Shown in pieces: positions 51,375-59,072 of a stretch of DNA of 64,000 bases. The notes beneath the pieces are model-generated. The model was not told the DNA's origin, did not search any database, and worked only from the letters and a program-made list of their open reading frames with translations. Source of the DNA: an uncultured Sphingomonadales bacterium. Lineage in GTDB: Bacteria > Pseudomonadota > Alphaproteobacteria > Sphingomonadales > Sphingomonadaceae. The DNA is taken from the NCBI GenBank assembly GCA_903832325.1, contig CAILBC010000045.1, positions 62,001-126,000 of the forward strand. The letters run 5' to 3'. Every line of letters starts with the position of its first letter. Position 1 is the first letter of the stretch. A program made the translations under genes and the position numbers.

Positions 51375-51959
51375 CTATTTGCCGAACCACATGCGCCGGA
51401 ACTGCGCCTGGCCATCAAGAAACTGGTGCTTCAGCGCGCCGGCAACATGCAGCACGAGCAGGCCGATCAGCACATAGGCGGTCAGCGTGTGCGCCGCGCC
51501 CAGCTTGTCATGCCACCAATCCTTGCCGGCATCGGTCAGCGCGCCAAACAGCGGCAGGCGGAACCACGGGATCTGGCCATAGAGCTGCATCGGGTGCGAA
51601 GCCGCGCCCTTCCACGCCGAATCATGCAGCCACCCGGCCAGCGGCACCACCGCCATCAGCAGATAGAGCGTGTGGTGCACACCGGTTGACAGCCCGCGTT
51701 CCCAGCCTTTCAGCCCGGGCAGCGGCGCCGGCGCGGGGTGGCCGATTTTCCACAGCACGCGCATTGCCACAAGGCCGATCACGGTAATGCCGATCGATTT
51801 GTGCAGATCGACCGCGGCGCGAAGCCGATCGGGGTGCGCCGCCTCCAGCGAGTCAAACCCCAGCCCCTGCCACAAATTGTAACCGATACCGATGGCCACC
51901 AGCCAGTGCAGCGCAACCGCCACCGAGCTGTAACGGCCGTTTGTAGGACTTTGGGGCAT
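51375..51959 (-). CDS. Cytochrome b561 (prokaryotic type)
   Basis: 194 aa from the ATG beginning MPQSPTNGRYSSVAVALHW. Four membrane helices carry the haem ligands: VALHWLVAIGIGYNLW, DLHKSIGITVIGLVAM, VHHTLYLLMAVVPLAGWLH and AHTLTAYVLIGLLVLHVAG. It is a di-haem b-type cytochrome that accepts electrons from quinol or superoxide. An earlier in-frame start adds residues not of membrane type. It is divergent from the GT2 at 52220 across a 260-base gap, 51960-52219, in which I see no other gene. Confidence 0.9.
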   Translation of the reverse strand: MPQSPTNGRYSSVAVALHWLVAIGIGYNLWQGLGFDSLEAAHPDRLRAAVDLHKSIGITVIGLVAMRVLWKIGHPAPAPLPGLKGWERGLSTGVHHTLYLLMAVVPLAGWLHDSAWKGAASHPMQLYGQIPWFRLPLFGALTDAGKDWWHDKLGAAHTLTAYVLIGLLVLHVAGALKHQFLDGQAQFRRMWFGK

Positions 51960-52219
51960 TGGATGGTGTCTCCGGCAATTCGCGGTATTAACGATTGGCA
52001 AAACCTGCCATGGCGCGCGCCATAGACCAAGAACCTTTTGGCAGTGGCATACCGCTGGTTGCAAATTGGCCGGGATTGCGAAAGCGGCCGGTTGAAACAG
52101 GGCAGGTCAAAGTATTTTTCCCGGGAGCACGGTCCGGATTGCCCCGGCACACGTATCGGGGATGCAACGCGGGCAATCTGTATGGCCTGCGTTCAGCAAA
52201 GATTGGACACAAAGCGACG

Positions 52220-53725
52220 ATGAGCATTCTCGATCCCGGATTCCGCGCACTGTCGCCACGCCTGTCGCCCCGCGCGGTGCCGTGGATGGGCATGGTGCTG
52301 GCCTGGGCCGGGCCGGTGCTGCTGATCGTGGTGTTGTGGCAAAGTCTGGGCCGGGGCGGCCTGTTCAGCTGGTCGGTGGGCATCGCCTATATCACGTATG
52401 ATACGTTCCTGCTGGGCTTTACCGCCTGGCAGCTTTGGCCCGTGCGCAATTCGATGCGCGACGCGCCGCTGCCACCGGCCAATGCACCGCGCGCGCAGCT
52501 GGGCGCGATCATCGCCGCGCGCAACGAGGAAACATCGCTGCGCATTACGATCGACACGCTGGCCGCGCAGGACCAGGCGCCCGATCTGATCGTGCTGGCC
52601 GATGATGGATCAACCGATGGCAGCGCCGCGGTGCTGCGCGAGGCCTATGGCCTGGAACAGCCGGCGCTTGGCGAAATGAGCGCGCCCTCGCCCGTGTTGC
52701 CCGGTTTGCGCTGGCTGCGCCTGCCCCATGGCGGCAAGGCGCGCGCGCTGAATACCGCGATCCCGCTGATCGATACCGAACTGTTGCTGACAGTCGATGC
52801 CGATACACTGCTTGCGCCCGGCGCCTTGCGCGCGATGCGCGATGCCTTTGCGGCCGAGCCGGAACTGGTCGCCGCGACCGGGGTGCTGGTGCCGATCTGC
52901 GGCACGCGCCCGACGCAGCGGCTGTTCCAATGGTTTCAACGCTATGAATATGTGCGCAATTTCATGTCGCGCTTTGCCTGGATGCGGCAGGACGGGCTGC
53001 TGCTGATTTCGGGCGCCTTTGCCGGGTTCCGCCGTGCGGCGGTGGTGCGCGTGGGCGGGTTCGATCCCGAATCGATGGTGGAAGATTACGAGCTGATCCA
53101 CCGCATGTACCGCCACGCGCATGAAACCGGGCAGGATTGGCGCATCCGCGTGGTCGGGCGCGCGATTGCCAGCACCGATGCACCGGCCAGCCCGATGGCC
53201 TTCATGCGCCAGCGCCGCCGCTGGTTCGGCGGGTTCCTCCAGACCCAGCACTGGAACCGCGACATGGTGGGCAACCCGGCTTTCGGCAAACTGGGCACGC
53301 GGATGCTCGTGGTCAAAGCGCTCGACACGGTGCAGCCGATCTATGGCCTGGTGGCCTTTGCCATTCTGGTTTCGCTGCTGGTGCGCGGGCAATTGCCGGT
53401 GGCCGGGGCGATTGCCGCGGTCATGCTGGGCAAAGTGGTGATCGACCTGTCGTTTCACTTCTGGTCGATCGCGCTCTATCGCCGCTGGACCGGCCAGAGC
53501 GATGGGCTCGGCTTCGGCCCTGCGCTGGTCGCCTCATTCCTTGAACCGTTCACGTTTCAGCTGTTGCGCCACGCCGGCGCGTGCTGGGGCTGGATCGCGT
53601 TTCTTTCGGGCGGTGGCGGCTGGGGCAAACAGAGCCGCACCGCGCTGACCGATGCAATGGCCCCCCTGCCCGCACCGGTTCCTGCCCCGGTTCCGGCGCG
53701 CGTGGCGGAAACCGTGCAATCCTGA
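52220..53725 (+). CDS. Membrane processive-type family 2 glycosyltransferase
   Basis: 501 aa from the ATG beginning MSILDPGFRAL. Two N-terminal helices (about 20-75) precede a catalytic domain with LGAIIAARNEETSLRITID, VLADDGSTDGSA, TVDADTLLAPGALRAM, EDYELIHRMYRHA and QRRRWFGGFL, the D,D,D,QxxRW set of synthases such as PgaC. Two or more C-terminal helices follow (VAFAILVSLLVRGQLPVAG, VMLGKVVIDLSFHFWSIAL). The tail has a PAPVPAPVPA repeat. Probably makes or extends a beta-linked polysaccharide; no export partner genes lie adjacent. A longer in-frame extension to 51995 is not domain-like. Confidence 0.85.
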   Translation: MSILDPGFRALSPRLSPRAVPWMGMVLAWAGPVLLIVVLWQSLGRGGLFSWSVGIAYITYDTFLLGFTAWQLWPVRNSMRDAPLPPANAPRAQLGAIIAARNEETSLRITIDTLAAQDQAPDLIVLADDGSTDGSAAVLREAYGLEQPALGEMSAPSPVLPGLRWLRLPHGGKARALNTAIPLIDTELLLTVDADTLLAPGALRAMRDAFAAEPELVAATGVLVPICGTRPTQRLFQWFQRYEYVRNFMSRFAWMRQDGLLLISGAFAGFRRAAVVRVGGFDPESMVEDYELIHRMYRHAHETGQDWRIRVVGRAIASTDAPASPMAFMRQRRRWFGGFLQTQHWNRDMVGNPAFGKLGTRMLVVKALDTVQPIYGLVAFAILVSLLVRGQLPVAGAIAAVMLGKVVIDLSFHFWSIALYRRWTGQSDGLGFGPALVASFLEPFTFQLLRHAGACWGWIAFLSGGGGWGKQSRTALTDAMAPLPAPVPAPVPARVAETVQS

Positions 53726-53776
53726 GCGGCGGCATACGCTTTTCTGCCCCTTTCACTTACCCCATGCCGCGCTACG

Positions 53777-54946
53777 ATGCGCGGCATGCGCAGACCAAAA
53801 CCTCTTTCGGCAACACCCCTTCCCGCCGGCCGCGCCGCGTTGATTGCGGCCACGGCGCTGTTCACCATGGCCTGCGTGTTCCGCGCCGACGCGGCGGCAC
53901 CTGTGGCCAAGGCGAACGGGCCCGCCGCCGGGTGGGATGCGGCGGCGGCAGCGCGCTATCTCGACACGCGGCTCGATTGGTGGCGCAAATGGCCCAAGGC
54001 GCAGCGCGATCACGATACCGCATGTATTTCGTGCCACACCGCGCTGCCCCACGTGCTCGGCCGCCCGTCCTTGCGCGCAAGCCTGCATGAAACGACGCGC
54101 AGCGCGGCCGAACTGGCGATGTTCGACGATGTGACCAAGCGCGTGTACCTGTGGCACGAGGTTGATCCGTTCTATACCGACCAGAAGAACGGCATGCCCA
54201 AATCGGGCGAATCGCGCGGGGTGGAATCGGTGCTCAATGCGCTGTTCCTCGTCTCGCGCGACAACGAGCGCGGCCTGTTCGGCACCGATACGCGCCAGGC
54301 CTTTGCCCAGATGTGGGCGCTGCAGATTCAGACCGGCGACATGAAAGGCGGGTTTCCCTGGCTCAATTTCCATCTCGAACCGTGGGAATCGCCCAGCGCG
54401 ACTTATTGGGGCGGCACTTTGGCCGCGCTCGCCGTGGCGCGCGCGCCGGCAAGCTATGGCGCCGAACCGGCCGTGGCCGCGCAAGTGGACCTGTTGCGCA
54501 CCTGGCTGCGCGGCGGTCTGACCGGCCAATCGCTTTATACCCGCACCTTGTTGCTGATCGCCGACAGCGAATTGCACGGTGTGGCCGACGTGGCGCAGCG
54601 CGACCGGATCATCGCCGATCTGGTGGCGGCACAAGGCGCCGATGGCGGCTGGAGCCTGCCTGCGCTGGCGCCGTGGCAACGCGTCGACACATCGCCCTTG
54701 CCCACCGCCAGCGATGGCTATGCCACCGCCATCGCCGCCTTTGCGCTGCGGGAATCCGCATCGCCTGCGGCTTCGGCCGCGCTGGCCAAGGCACGCGCCT
54801 GGCTGATCGCGCATCAGGACAAGGCCACCGGGGCGATCCCCGCGGTGTCGATCAACAAGGATCGCAAACCCGATACCGATGCCTTTGCCTTCATGTCCGA
54901 CCATGCCACCGGAATCGCGGCATTGGTATTGCGCCCGGCTTCCTGA
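53777..54946 (+). CDS. Secreted alpha/alpha-toroid protein with a single CxxCH haem site
   Basis: 389 aa. The first 41 residues form a signal peptide (ALIAATALFTMACVF, cleaved near AADAA). A single c-type haem motif CISCH lies at C83-H87 in HDTACISCHTALPHVL. The rest consists of helical repeats of the prenyltransferase/terpene-cyclase toroid kind, with QW-like elements such as GGTLAALAVAR, AQGADGGWSLPALAPWQRV and DGYATAIAAFALRESA. It looks like a periplasmic protein, possibly a haem-bearing relative of squalene-hopene-type folds without the cyclase acidic motif DxDD. I do not recognise a characterised homologue. Confidence 0.7.
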   Translation: MRGMRRPKPLSATPLPAGRAALIAATALFTMACVFRADAAAPVAKANGPAAGWDAAAAARYLDTRLDWWRKWPKAQRDHDTACISCHTALPHVLGRPSLRASLHETTRSAAELAMFDDVTKRVYLWHEVDPFYTDQKNGMPKSGESRGVESVLNALFLVSRDNERGLFGTDTRQAFAQMWALQIQTGDMKGGFPWLNFHLEPWESPSATYWGGTLAALAVARAPASYGAEPAVAAQVDLLRTWLRGGLTGQSLYTRTLLLIADSELHGVADVAQRDRIIADLVAAQGADGGWSLPALAPWQRVDTSPLPTASDGYATAIAAFALRESASPAASAALAKARAWLIAHQDKATGAIPAVSINKDRKPDTDAFAFMSDHATGIAALVLRPAS

Positions 54947-54976
54947 TCTGGCGCGGGGACGCTAAGGCAGGGCATC

Positions 54977-55681
54977 ATGTCGGCGCGCCTTGTACTTCCT
55001 GCCCTGTTCGGCCTGGCCATGGCGGTTGCGCTGGCCGGGCTGGTGCTGCGCTTTGACTGGCTGTGCCTGCCGGCGCTGCTGGCCGGGTGGTACCTGGCCG
55101 ATCTCCTGTCGGGGCTGATCCATCTCGCGCTCGATTATCACCCCTGCCCCGCCGGCAAGGGGCTTGATGAAATCTTCTTTTACACCGGCAGCCGCGAAAG
55201 CGCCGATTACCTGGCGCGGCGCGCGGCGTGCATGGCGCGGCTCAATGCGTTTCAGCGCGTGGTGTTCGATTTCAAGACCCACCACCCGCGCCCCGATGCA
55301 CTGGGCCGCCGATCGCTGGGGCACCAGATCACGCCGACGCTGGTGCTGGCGCTGCCGGCCGCACTTGTGCTGGATATCGCGGTGGTGTGGGGCACCGGGC
55401 CGGGCTGGACCATTGCGCTGGGCACGTCTCTGCTGCTGGGCAGCGCCTTTGCCCAGCATTTCCACGGCAGCCTGCACTGCCCGGTGGTGCCGGCCCATAT
55501 CATGCTGTTGCGCCGTGTCGGCCTGTTGATGACGCCGGCCGCGCACCAGTTGCACCACGATACCTTGCAGCGCGATTTTGCCACCAATTGCGGCTGGTCC
55601 AATCCGCTGGTCAACCGCCTGTTCCGGTTTTTGCGCCGGCGCGGGATGCTCGATGATGCCGGGCTGGAACCGGTGGGTTGA
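54977..55681 (+). CDS. CarF / plasmanylethanolamine desaturase-like lipid desaturase
   Basis: 234 aa. Two N-terminal helices (LVLPALFGLAMAVALAGLVL, LCLPALLAGWYLADLLSGLI) precede the histidine motifs of the Kua/TMEM189/CarF family: DLLSGLIHLALDYH, DFKTHHPRP, AQHFHGSLH and AHQLHHDTLQRDFATNCGWSNPL-type C-terminal signature. Known members introduce the vinyl-ether double bond of plasmalogens (PEDS1, CarF). Histidine spacing suggests a di-iron membrane enzyme. It starts 30 bases after the haem-toroid gene and may share its transcript. The substrate lipid in this organism is unknown. Confidence 0.82.
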   Translation: MSARLVLPALFGLAMAVALAGLVLRFDWLCLPALLAGWYLADLLSGLIHLALDYHPCPAGKGLDEIFFYTGSRESADYLARRAACMARLNAFQRVVFDFKTHHPRPDALGRRSLGHQITPTLVLALPAALVLDIAVVWGTGPGWTIALGTSLLLGSAFAQHFHGSLHCPVVPAHIMLLRRVGLLMTPAAHQLHHDTLQRDFATNCGWSNPLVNRLFRFLRRRGMLDDAGLEPVG

Positions 55682-55693
55682 AACGGGCGCGGG

Positions 55694-56350
55694 CTATTTG
55701 ATCAGCTTGTCCAGCCCGCCTTCCTTGCCAAAGAAGAAATCGATGTTGAACCACACCGCGTGCTTTTCGCCGCTGGTGCGGTCGGCGGCGTCCATCACGT
55801 CAAACGAATGGCCGTCCTGGGTGATCAGCCGCTGCCCGGCCGGTTTCAGCCCCATCAGCATCAGCATCTGGTATTCTTCGCCGGTGGTTACGGCGTTGAA
55901 CGCATCGGCGGCGTCCTTGCCGTGGTGCCCGCCGGCGATCGAGCGGGCGAGCGCAATCACGATCGCCTTTTCGCGCGCAGCCTCGTCCGCGCGGCCCAGC
56001 TTGTCCAGCGCGATCTGCGCCGCCATGTGCGGCACCAGATCGGCCCAGTTCTGCGCAATGCGTGCCTGCACCACTTTCAACGCATCGGCCGGCTTGTCCG
56101 CCAGCAGCGTGTTGACCCGGGCGAAATCGGGCCAGGGCCCGCCGATATAGCTGTCGCGGATTGCCTGTTGCTGGCGCAGCCACTGATAATCCACCCCGGC
56201 ATCACCCGCCTGCGCCCGCTGCACCGCAGCGGCAAAGGCGGGCGCGTCGAATTTGGCAGATCCCGGTGAGGACGCAGCCTGCGTTTCTGCCGGACAGGAA
56301 ACCGCCAGGGCCGCCAGCATGGCCATCGTGCGCAATCGGTTCATCGTCAT
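55694..56350 (-). CDS. Secreted DUF4919-like protein
   Basis: 218 aa (216 from ATG 56344). A signal peptide is clear (MAMLAALAVSCPAETQA). The mature part has VDYQWLRQQQAIRDSYIGG, TTGEEYQMLMLMGLKPAGQ and a C-terminal VWFNIDFFFG, a pattern I associate with DUF4919. Soluble periplasmic protein of unknown function. GAGGGG precedes the starts. It converges with the desaturase gene with 12 bases between. Confidence 0.65.
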   Translation of the reverse strand: MTMNRLRTMAMLAALAVSCPAETQAASSPGSAKFDAPAFAAAVQRAQAGDAGVDYQWLRQQQAIRDSYIGGPWPDFARVNTLLADKPADALKVVQARIAQNWADLVPHMAAQIALDKLGRADEAAREKAIVIALARSIAGGHHGKDAADAFNAVTTGEEYQMLMLMGLKPAGQRLITQDGHSFDVMDAADRTSGEKHAVWFNIDFFFGKEGGLDKLIK

Positions 56351-56394
56351 TATCCCCTCATTGCCGGCCCGGCACCACCGGCGAAAACCAAAGG

Positions 56395-57024
56395 TCATGC
56401 CGCGCGCGACGCCACACCCCATTCCATCCACCCGGCAAAGCGCGGCGTGCCGGGGATATAGCGCCCGTCCTGCCGTTCCACCGCAAAGCCCGCCGCGCGC
56501 ACGGCATCGGCCACCGGCCGGGTCAGGTGGCAGCCGCCCAGCAGCGGTTTCCACAAGGGTTCGATCCGCCGCTGCCACTTTGCCACGTCCGCATCGGGCG
56601 CGCGGCCATGCTCCAGAAACAGCAATTGCCCGCCGGGGCGCAAAATGCGGCGCAATTCGGCCAGCACGCGCGCCGGATCGGCCACCGAACACAGCGTATA
56701 AGTCGTCACCACAGTGTCGAACGACGCATCGTCAAACGGAATGGCCTCTCCCACAGCTTCGCGCAGCGTGGCGGGCCAGCCGCGCGCCTGCGCCGCGTTG
56801 CGCGCATCGGCCATCAATTGCGGCGAAGGGTCGATCCCGGCAAAGCTGGTAACGGCCGCGCCATCGTACAGCGGCTGGTTGATCCCGCCGCCGCAGCCCA
56901 GTTCAAACACCGCGCCGCGTGCCAGCGGCACCACCTGGCGGCGCAATTCCATGATTTCGGGCTGCCCACAGGCGCAGCGGATCAGCCGGGGCACAACGAG
57001 CCTGTCCCACAATCCACCTGCCAT
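56395..57024 (-). CDS. Class I SAM-dependent methyltransferase
   Basis: 209 aa. The SAM-binding loop VFELGCGGGINQPLYD is near residues 39-54, the acidic loop end FAGIDPSPQLM near 63-73, and motif TLCSVADPARVLAELRRILRPGGQ near 110-133. FLEHGRAPDADVAKWQRRIEPLW is typical of the family that includes METTL7-like and UbiE-like lipid methyltransferases. It may act on a membrane lipid, but no substrate is indicated. 63 bases separate it from the cytochrome cluster upstream on the same strand. Confidence 0.82.
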   Translation of the reverse strand: MAGGLWDRLVVPRLIRCACGQPEIMELRRQVVPLARGAVFELGCGGGINQPLYDGAAVTSFAGIDPSPQLMADARNAAQARGWPATLREAVGEAIPFDDASFDTVVTTYTLCSVADPARVLAELRRILRPGGQLLFLEHGRAPDADVAKWQRRIEPLWKPLLGGCHLTRPVADAVRAAGFAVERQDGRYIPGTPRFAGWMEWGVASRAA

Positions 57025-57087
57025 TGCCTGTTCCCCTATCCGTCCTGTCCGTTTCGAAACGGACTGTGCGGGGTGGGCAGACTTGCG

Positions 57088-58326
57088 TCAATCCTTCAAC
57101 CCGTTTCTGGGAAAATCGCGCTCCATCACCGGGTGGCGGTTGCCCGGAATGCGCGGCACCCCCGGAATGCGGAACCCGGTGGGCTTGTGGCAGCGTTCGC
57201 ACACCGCACCCAGCGATCCCTGGTGCACGTCATCACGCTTGTGGCAATCATAGCAGTATTTGCCCACTTTCACTTTGTCGACCGATTGCGGGTGGCACGC
57301 CACGCAAGTCACCCGGGTGTGATAGCCGATCAGCGCAAAGCCGGTCTTGGCGTGGTCGAAACTGGCGACTTTCCAGGTGACATTGCTGTGGCAGCTTTCG
57401 CATTTGGGGCCATCGGCGCCGCGATGCACATCCTCTTTCAGATGGCAGCCGATGCAGGCCACCGGCGCCTTGGCCGGGCGCGCGGTATTGGCATGGCACG
57501 CGATGCAGGCCACGCCGCGATGCCCGCCGTGCAGGGGGAAGGCCTTCACCGCATCGTGGTCAAACCGGATCGTGCGCCAATTGCCCGTGCCGTGGCAGGT
57601 TTCGCATTTCGGCCCGTCGGCGCCGCGATGCACATCCTGGCGCAGATGGCACGAAACGCAGGCGGTCGAAACGCCGTGCCACTGTTCGCCCACATGGCAA
57701 TCGAGGCATTTGACCGTGCGGTGCCCGCCGGTCAGCGGATAGCGCGTGTGGTCATGATCAAACGGCAGCACATCGCGCCAGCGTGTGGTGGTGTGGCACG
57801 ATTGGCACGCCGGCCCCAGCCGCCCGCGATGCACATCCTGCCGCACGTGGCACCCGGCGCAGGCCTGTGGCGTTTCGCGATAGCGCGTCATCCCCTTGGG
57901 CCCGGGCGGCGCGTGGCAGGCGGCGCAGCGCGTGGTGCGATGCCCGCCCGTAAGGCGATAGGCGGTCATCGTATCGTGGTTGAACCCTTTCGGATCCCAC
58001 GCCACCAGTCGGTGTTCTGCGCCCTGATGTTCCATATGGCAATGGCTGCACGGCCGGCTGCGCCGTTCGGCGACCAGCCCGTGCCAGCGGCTGTGCGTGG
58101 CAATGTCGCGCGCAATCCCGGTGTGGCAGGTCAGGCACTGGCGCGGCTGCGCCTGGCGATGGAATTGCACGTGGCAGGCGGTGCAGCGCGATTCCAGCCG
58201 CGCATGCCCGGGCGACAGCGCCCCGGGGCTGACCAGCCGCTCGATCACCGTTTCGGCACGCAGCGCGCCGATCCCGCCCAGCGCGATCAATGCGGCAAGC
58301 GCAAACAGGCGAACCAGCCGCACCAT
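57088..58326 (-). CDS. Multihaem cytochrome c with fifteen CxxCH motifs
   Basis: 412 aa. Signal peptide or anchor at residues 4-25 (LVRLFALAALIALGGIGALRA). I count fifteen CxxCH sites: CTACH, CLTCH, CSHCH, CAACH, CAGCH, CQSCH, CLDCH, CVSCH, CETCH, CIACH, CIGCH, CESCH, CVACH, CYDCH and CERCH. The middle is modular: units of about 70 residues repeat DVHRGADGPKCETCH and then a HGGHRGVACIACH-type site. The expected product is a periplasmic electron wire. It starts at the base where the cytochrome b stop begins (TGATG), so the two are translated together. Confidence 0.93.
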   Translation of the reverse strand: MVRLVRLFALAALIALGGIGALRAETVIERLVSPGALSPGHARLESRCTACHVQFHRQAQPRQCLTCHTGIARDIATHSRWHGLVAERRSRPCSHCHMEHQGAEHRLVAWDPKGFNHDTMTAYRLTGGHRTTRCAACHAPPGPKGMTRYRETPQACAGCHVRQDVHRGRLGPACQSCHTTTRWRDVLPFDHDHTRYPLTGGHRTVKCLDCHVGEQWHGVSTACVSCHLRQDVHRGADGPKCETCHGTGNWRTIRFDHDAVKAFPLHGGHRGVACIACHANTARPAKAPVACIGCHLKEDVHRGADGPKCESCHSNVTWKVASFDHAKTGFALIGYHTRVTCVACHPQSVDKVKVGKYCYDCHKRDDVHQGSLGAVCERCHKPTGFRIPGVPRIPGNRHPVMERDFPRNGLKD

Positions 58327-58943
58327 CAGTAGGCATGCGCCATGTAAACATGCACCAGCACCGCCACGACCAGCACGGCATAAAGCGGCAGATGCAGGTA
58401 ATGCCACAATTCCACCACCGCACCTGCCGCGCGATGGCCGCTGCGCCGAGCCAGCGGCAGCAGATAGCGCGCAACCAGCCCGCTCGCCACGACCAGCAGG
58501 CACGCCGCAAGCGCAAAGCCGCTGTTGATCGACCCCCAGGCGAACCGCGCATGGATCAGCACCGCCACCGGCCCGATCACCCCCAGCAGGATATGCGCAT
58601 TGTACCAGGCCCCCACCGAAAGGCGCCCGGTGCCGCTGCGTTTGCGCCACGAAAAGCCCAGCACCAGCAGCATGGCCAGCGATCCGCCCAGCCCCAGCAG
58701 ATAGCCTGGCCAGCCATGCGGATCATAGCGCGGATCGGCGCGCGTGGCCCAGCCCCAGCCCAGCGCAGCCGCCGCGAGCGCGAGCACTGTCCAGTCGGCC
58801 CAGCGCCCCGCGTGCGCAGATCGGGGCCCAGATTGGGGCACAGATGGGGGCCCAGATCGGGGCACGGATGGGGGCACGGGCCGACCGGCGGCGAAAGCCA
58901 CCGGCGACGTCCCGATCTGTGATGCCTTGTCCACCGTGGCCAT
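58326..58943 (-). CDS. Membrane cytochrome b (small, bis-histidine)
   Basis: 205 aa. After a polar and proline-rich first 45 residues, membrane helices follow (DWTVLALAAAALGWGWAT, YLLGLGGSLAMLLVLGFSW, GAWYNAHILLGVIGPVAVLIH, GFALAACLLVVASGLVARYLL, LWHYLHLPLYAVLVVAVLVHVYMAH). Histidines in NAHILLG, VLIHARF, LWHYLHLP and LVHVYMAH could ligate two b haems. AGGGG precedes the ATG. It is the inner-membrane partner of the multihaem cytochrome c, with which it overlaps by one base. Confidence 0.85.
   Translation of the reverse strand: MATVDKASQIGTSPVAFAAGRPVPPSVPRSGPPSVPQSGPRSAHAGRWADWTVLALAAAALGWGWATRADPRYDPHGWPGYLLGLGGSLAMLLVLGFSWRKRSGTGRLSVGAWYNAHILLGVIGPVAVLIHARFAWGSINSGFALAACLLVVASGLVARYLLPLARRSGHRAAGAVVELWHYLHLPLYAVLVVAVLVHVYMAHAY
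58817..58876. repeat. 12-bp tandem repeat in the cytochrome b N-terminus
   Basis: Five consecutive 12-base units based on CAGATCGGGGCC start at 58817, 58829, 58841, 58853 and 58865. They encode four-residue units (PPSV, PRSG, PPSV, PQSG, PRSA) in the cytoplasmic tail before the first helix, with frame preserved. Confidence 0.88.
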
Positions 58944-59072
58944 GATCCCCTGACGACTCCACCCTTGTTCGGGGCTGATGCTGTGATGCCAGATTTCGCT
59001 GGCCATGGGGGTGTTTTTGTCATCAGGTGGCAAACAAGGAATGAACGCCAGAAAGCCCCCGCCCACCCCGCG

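Noticed and set aside
52050..52219. A sigma-54 promoter before the processive glycosyltransferase
   Set aside because: TGGCAT and TTGCAA both occur but are separated by eight bases rather than five, so the GG-GC distance is wrong.
53860..53885. A lipoprotein signal (TMAC) in the haem-toroid protein
   Set aside because: The residue three before the cysteine is threonine and the one before that is not small; it fits a normal signal peptide better than a lipobox.
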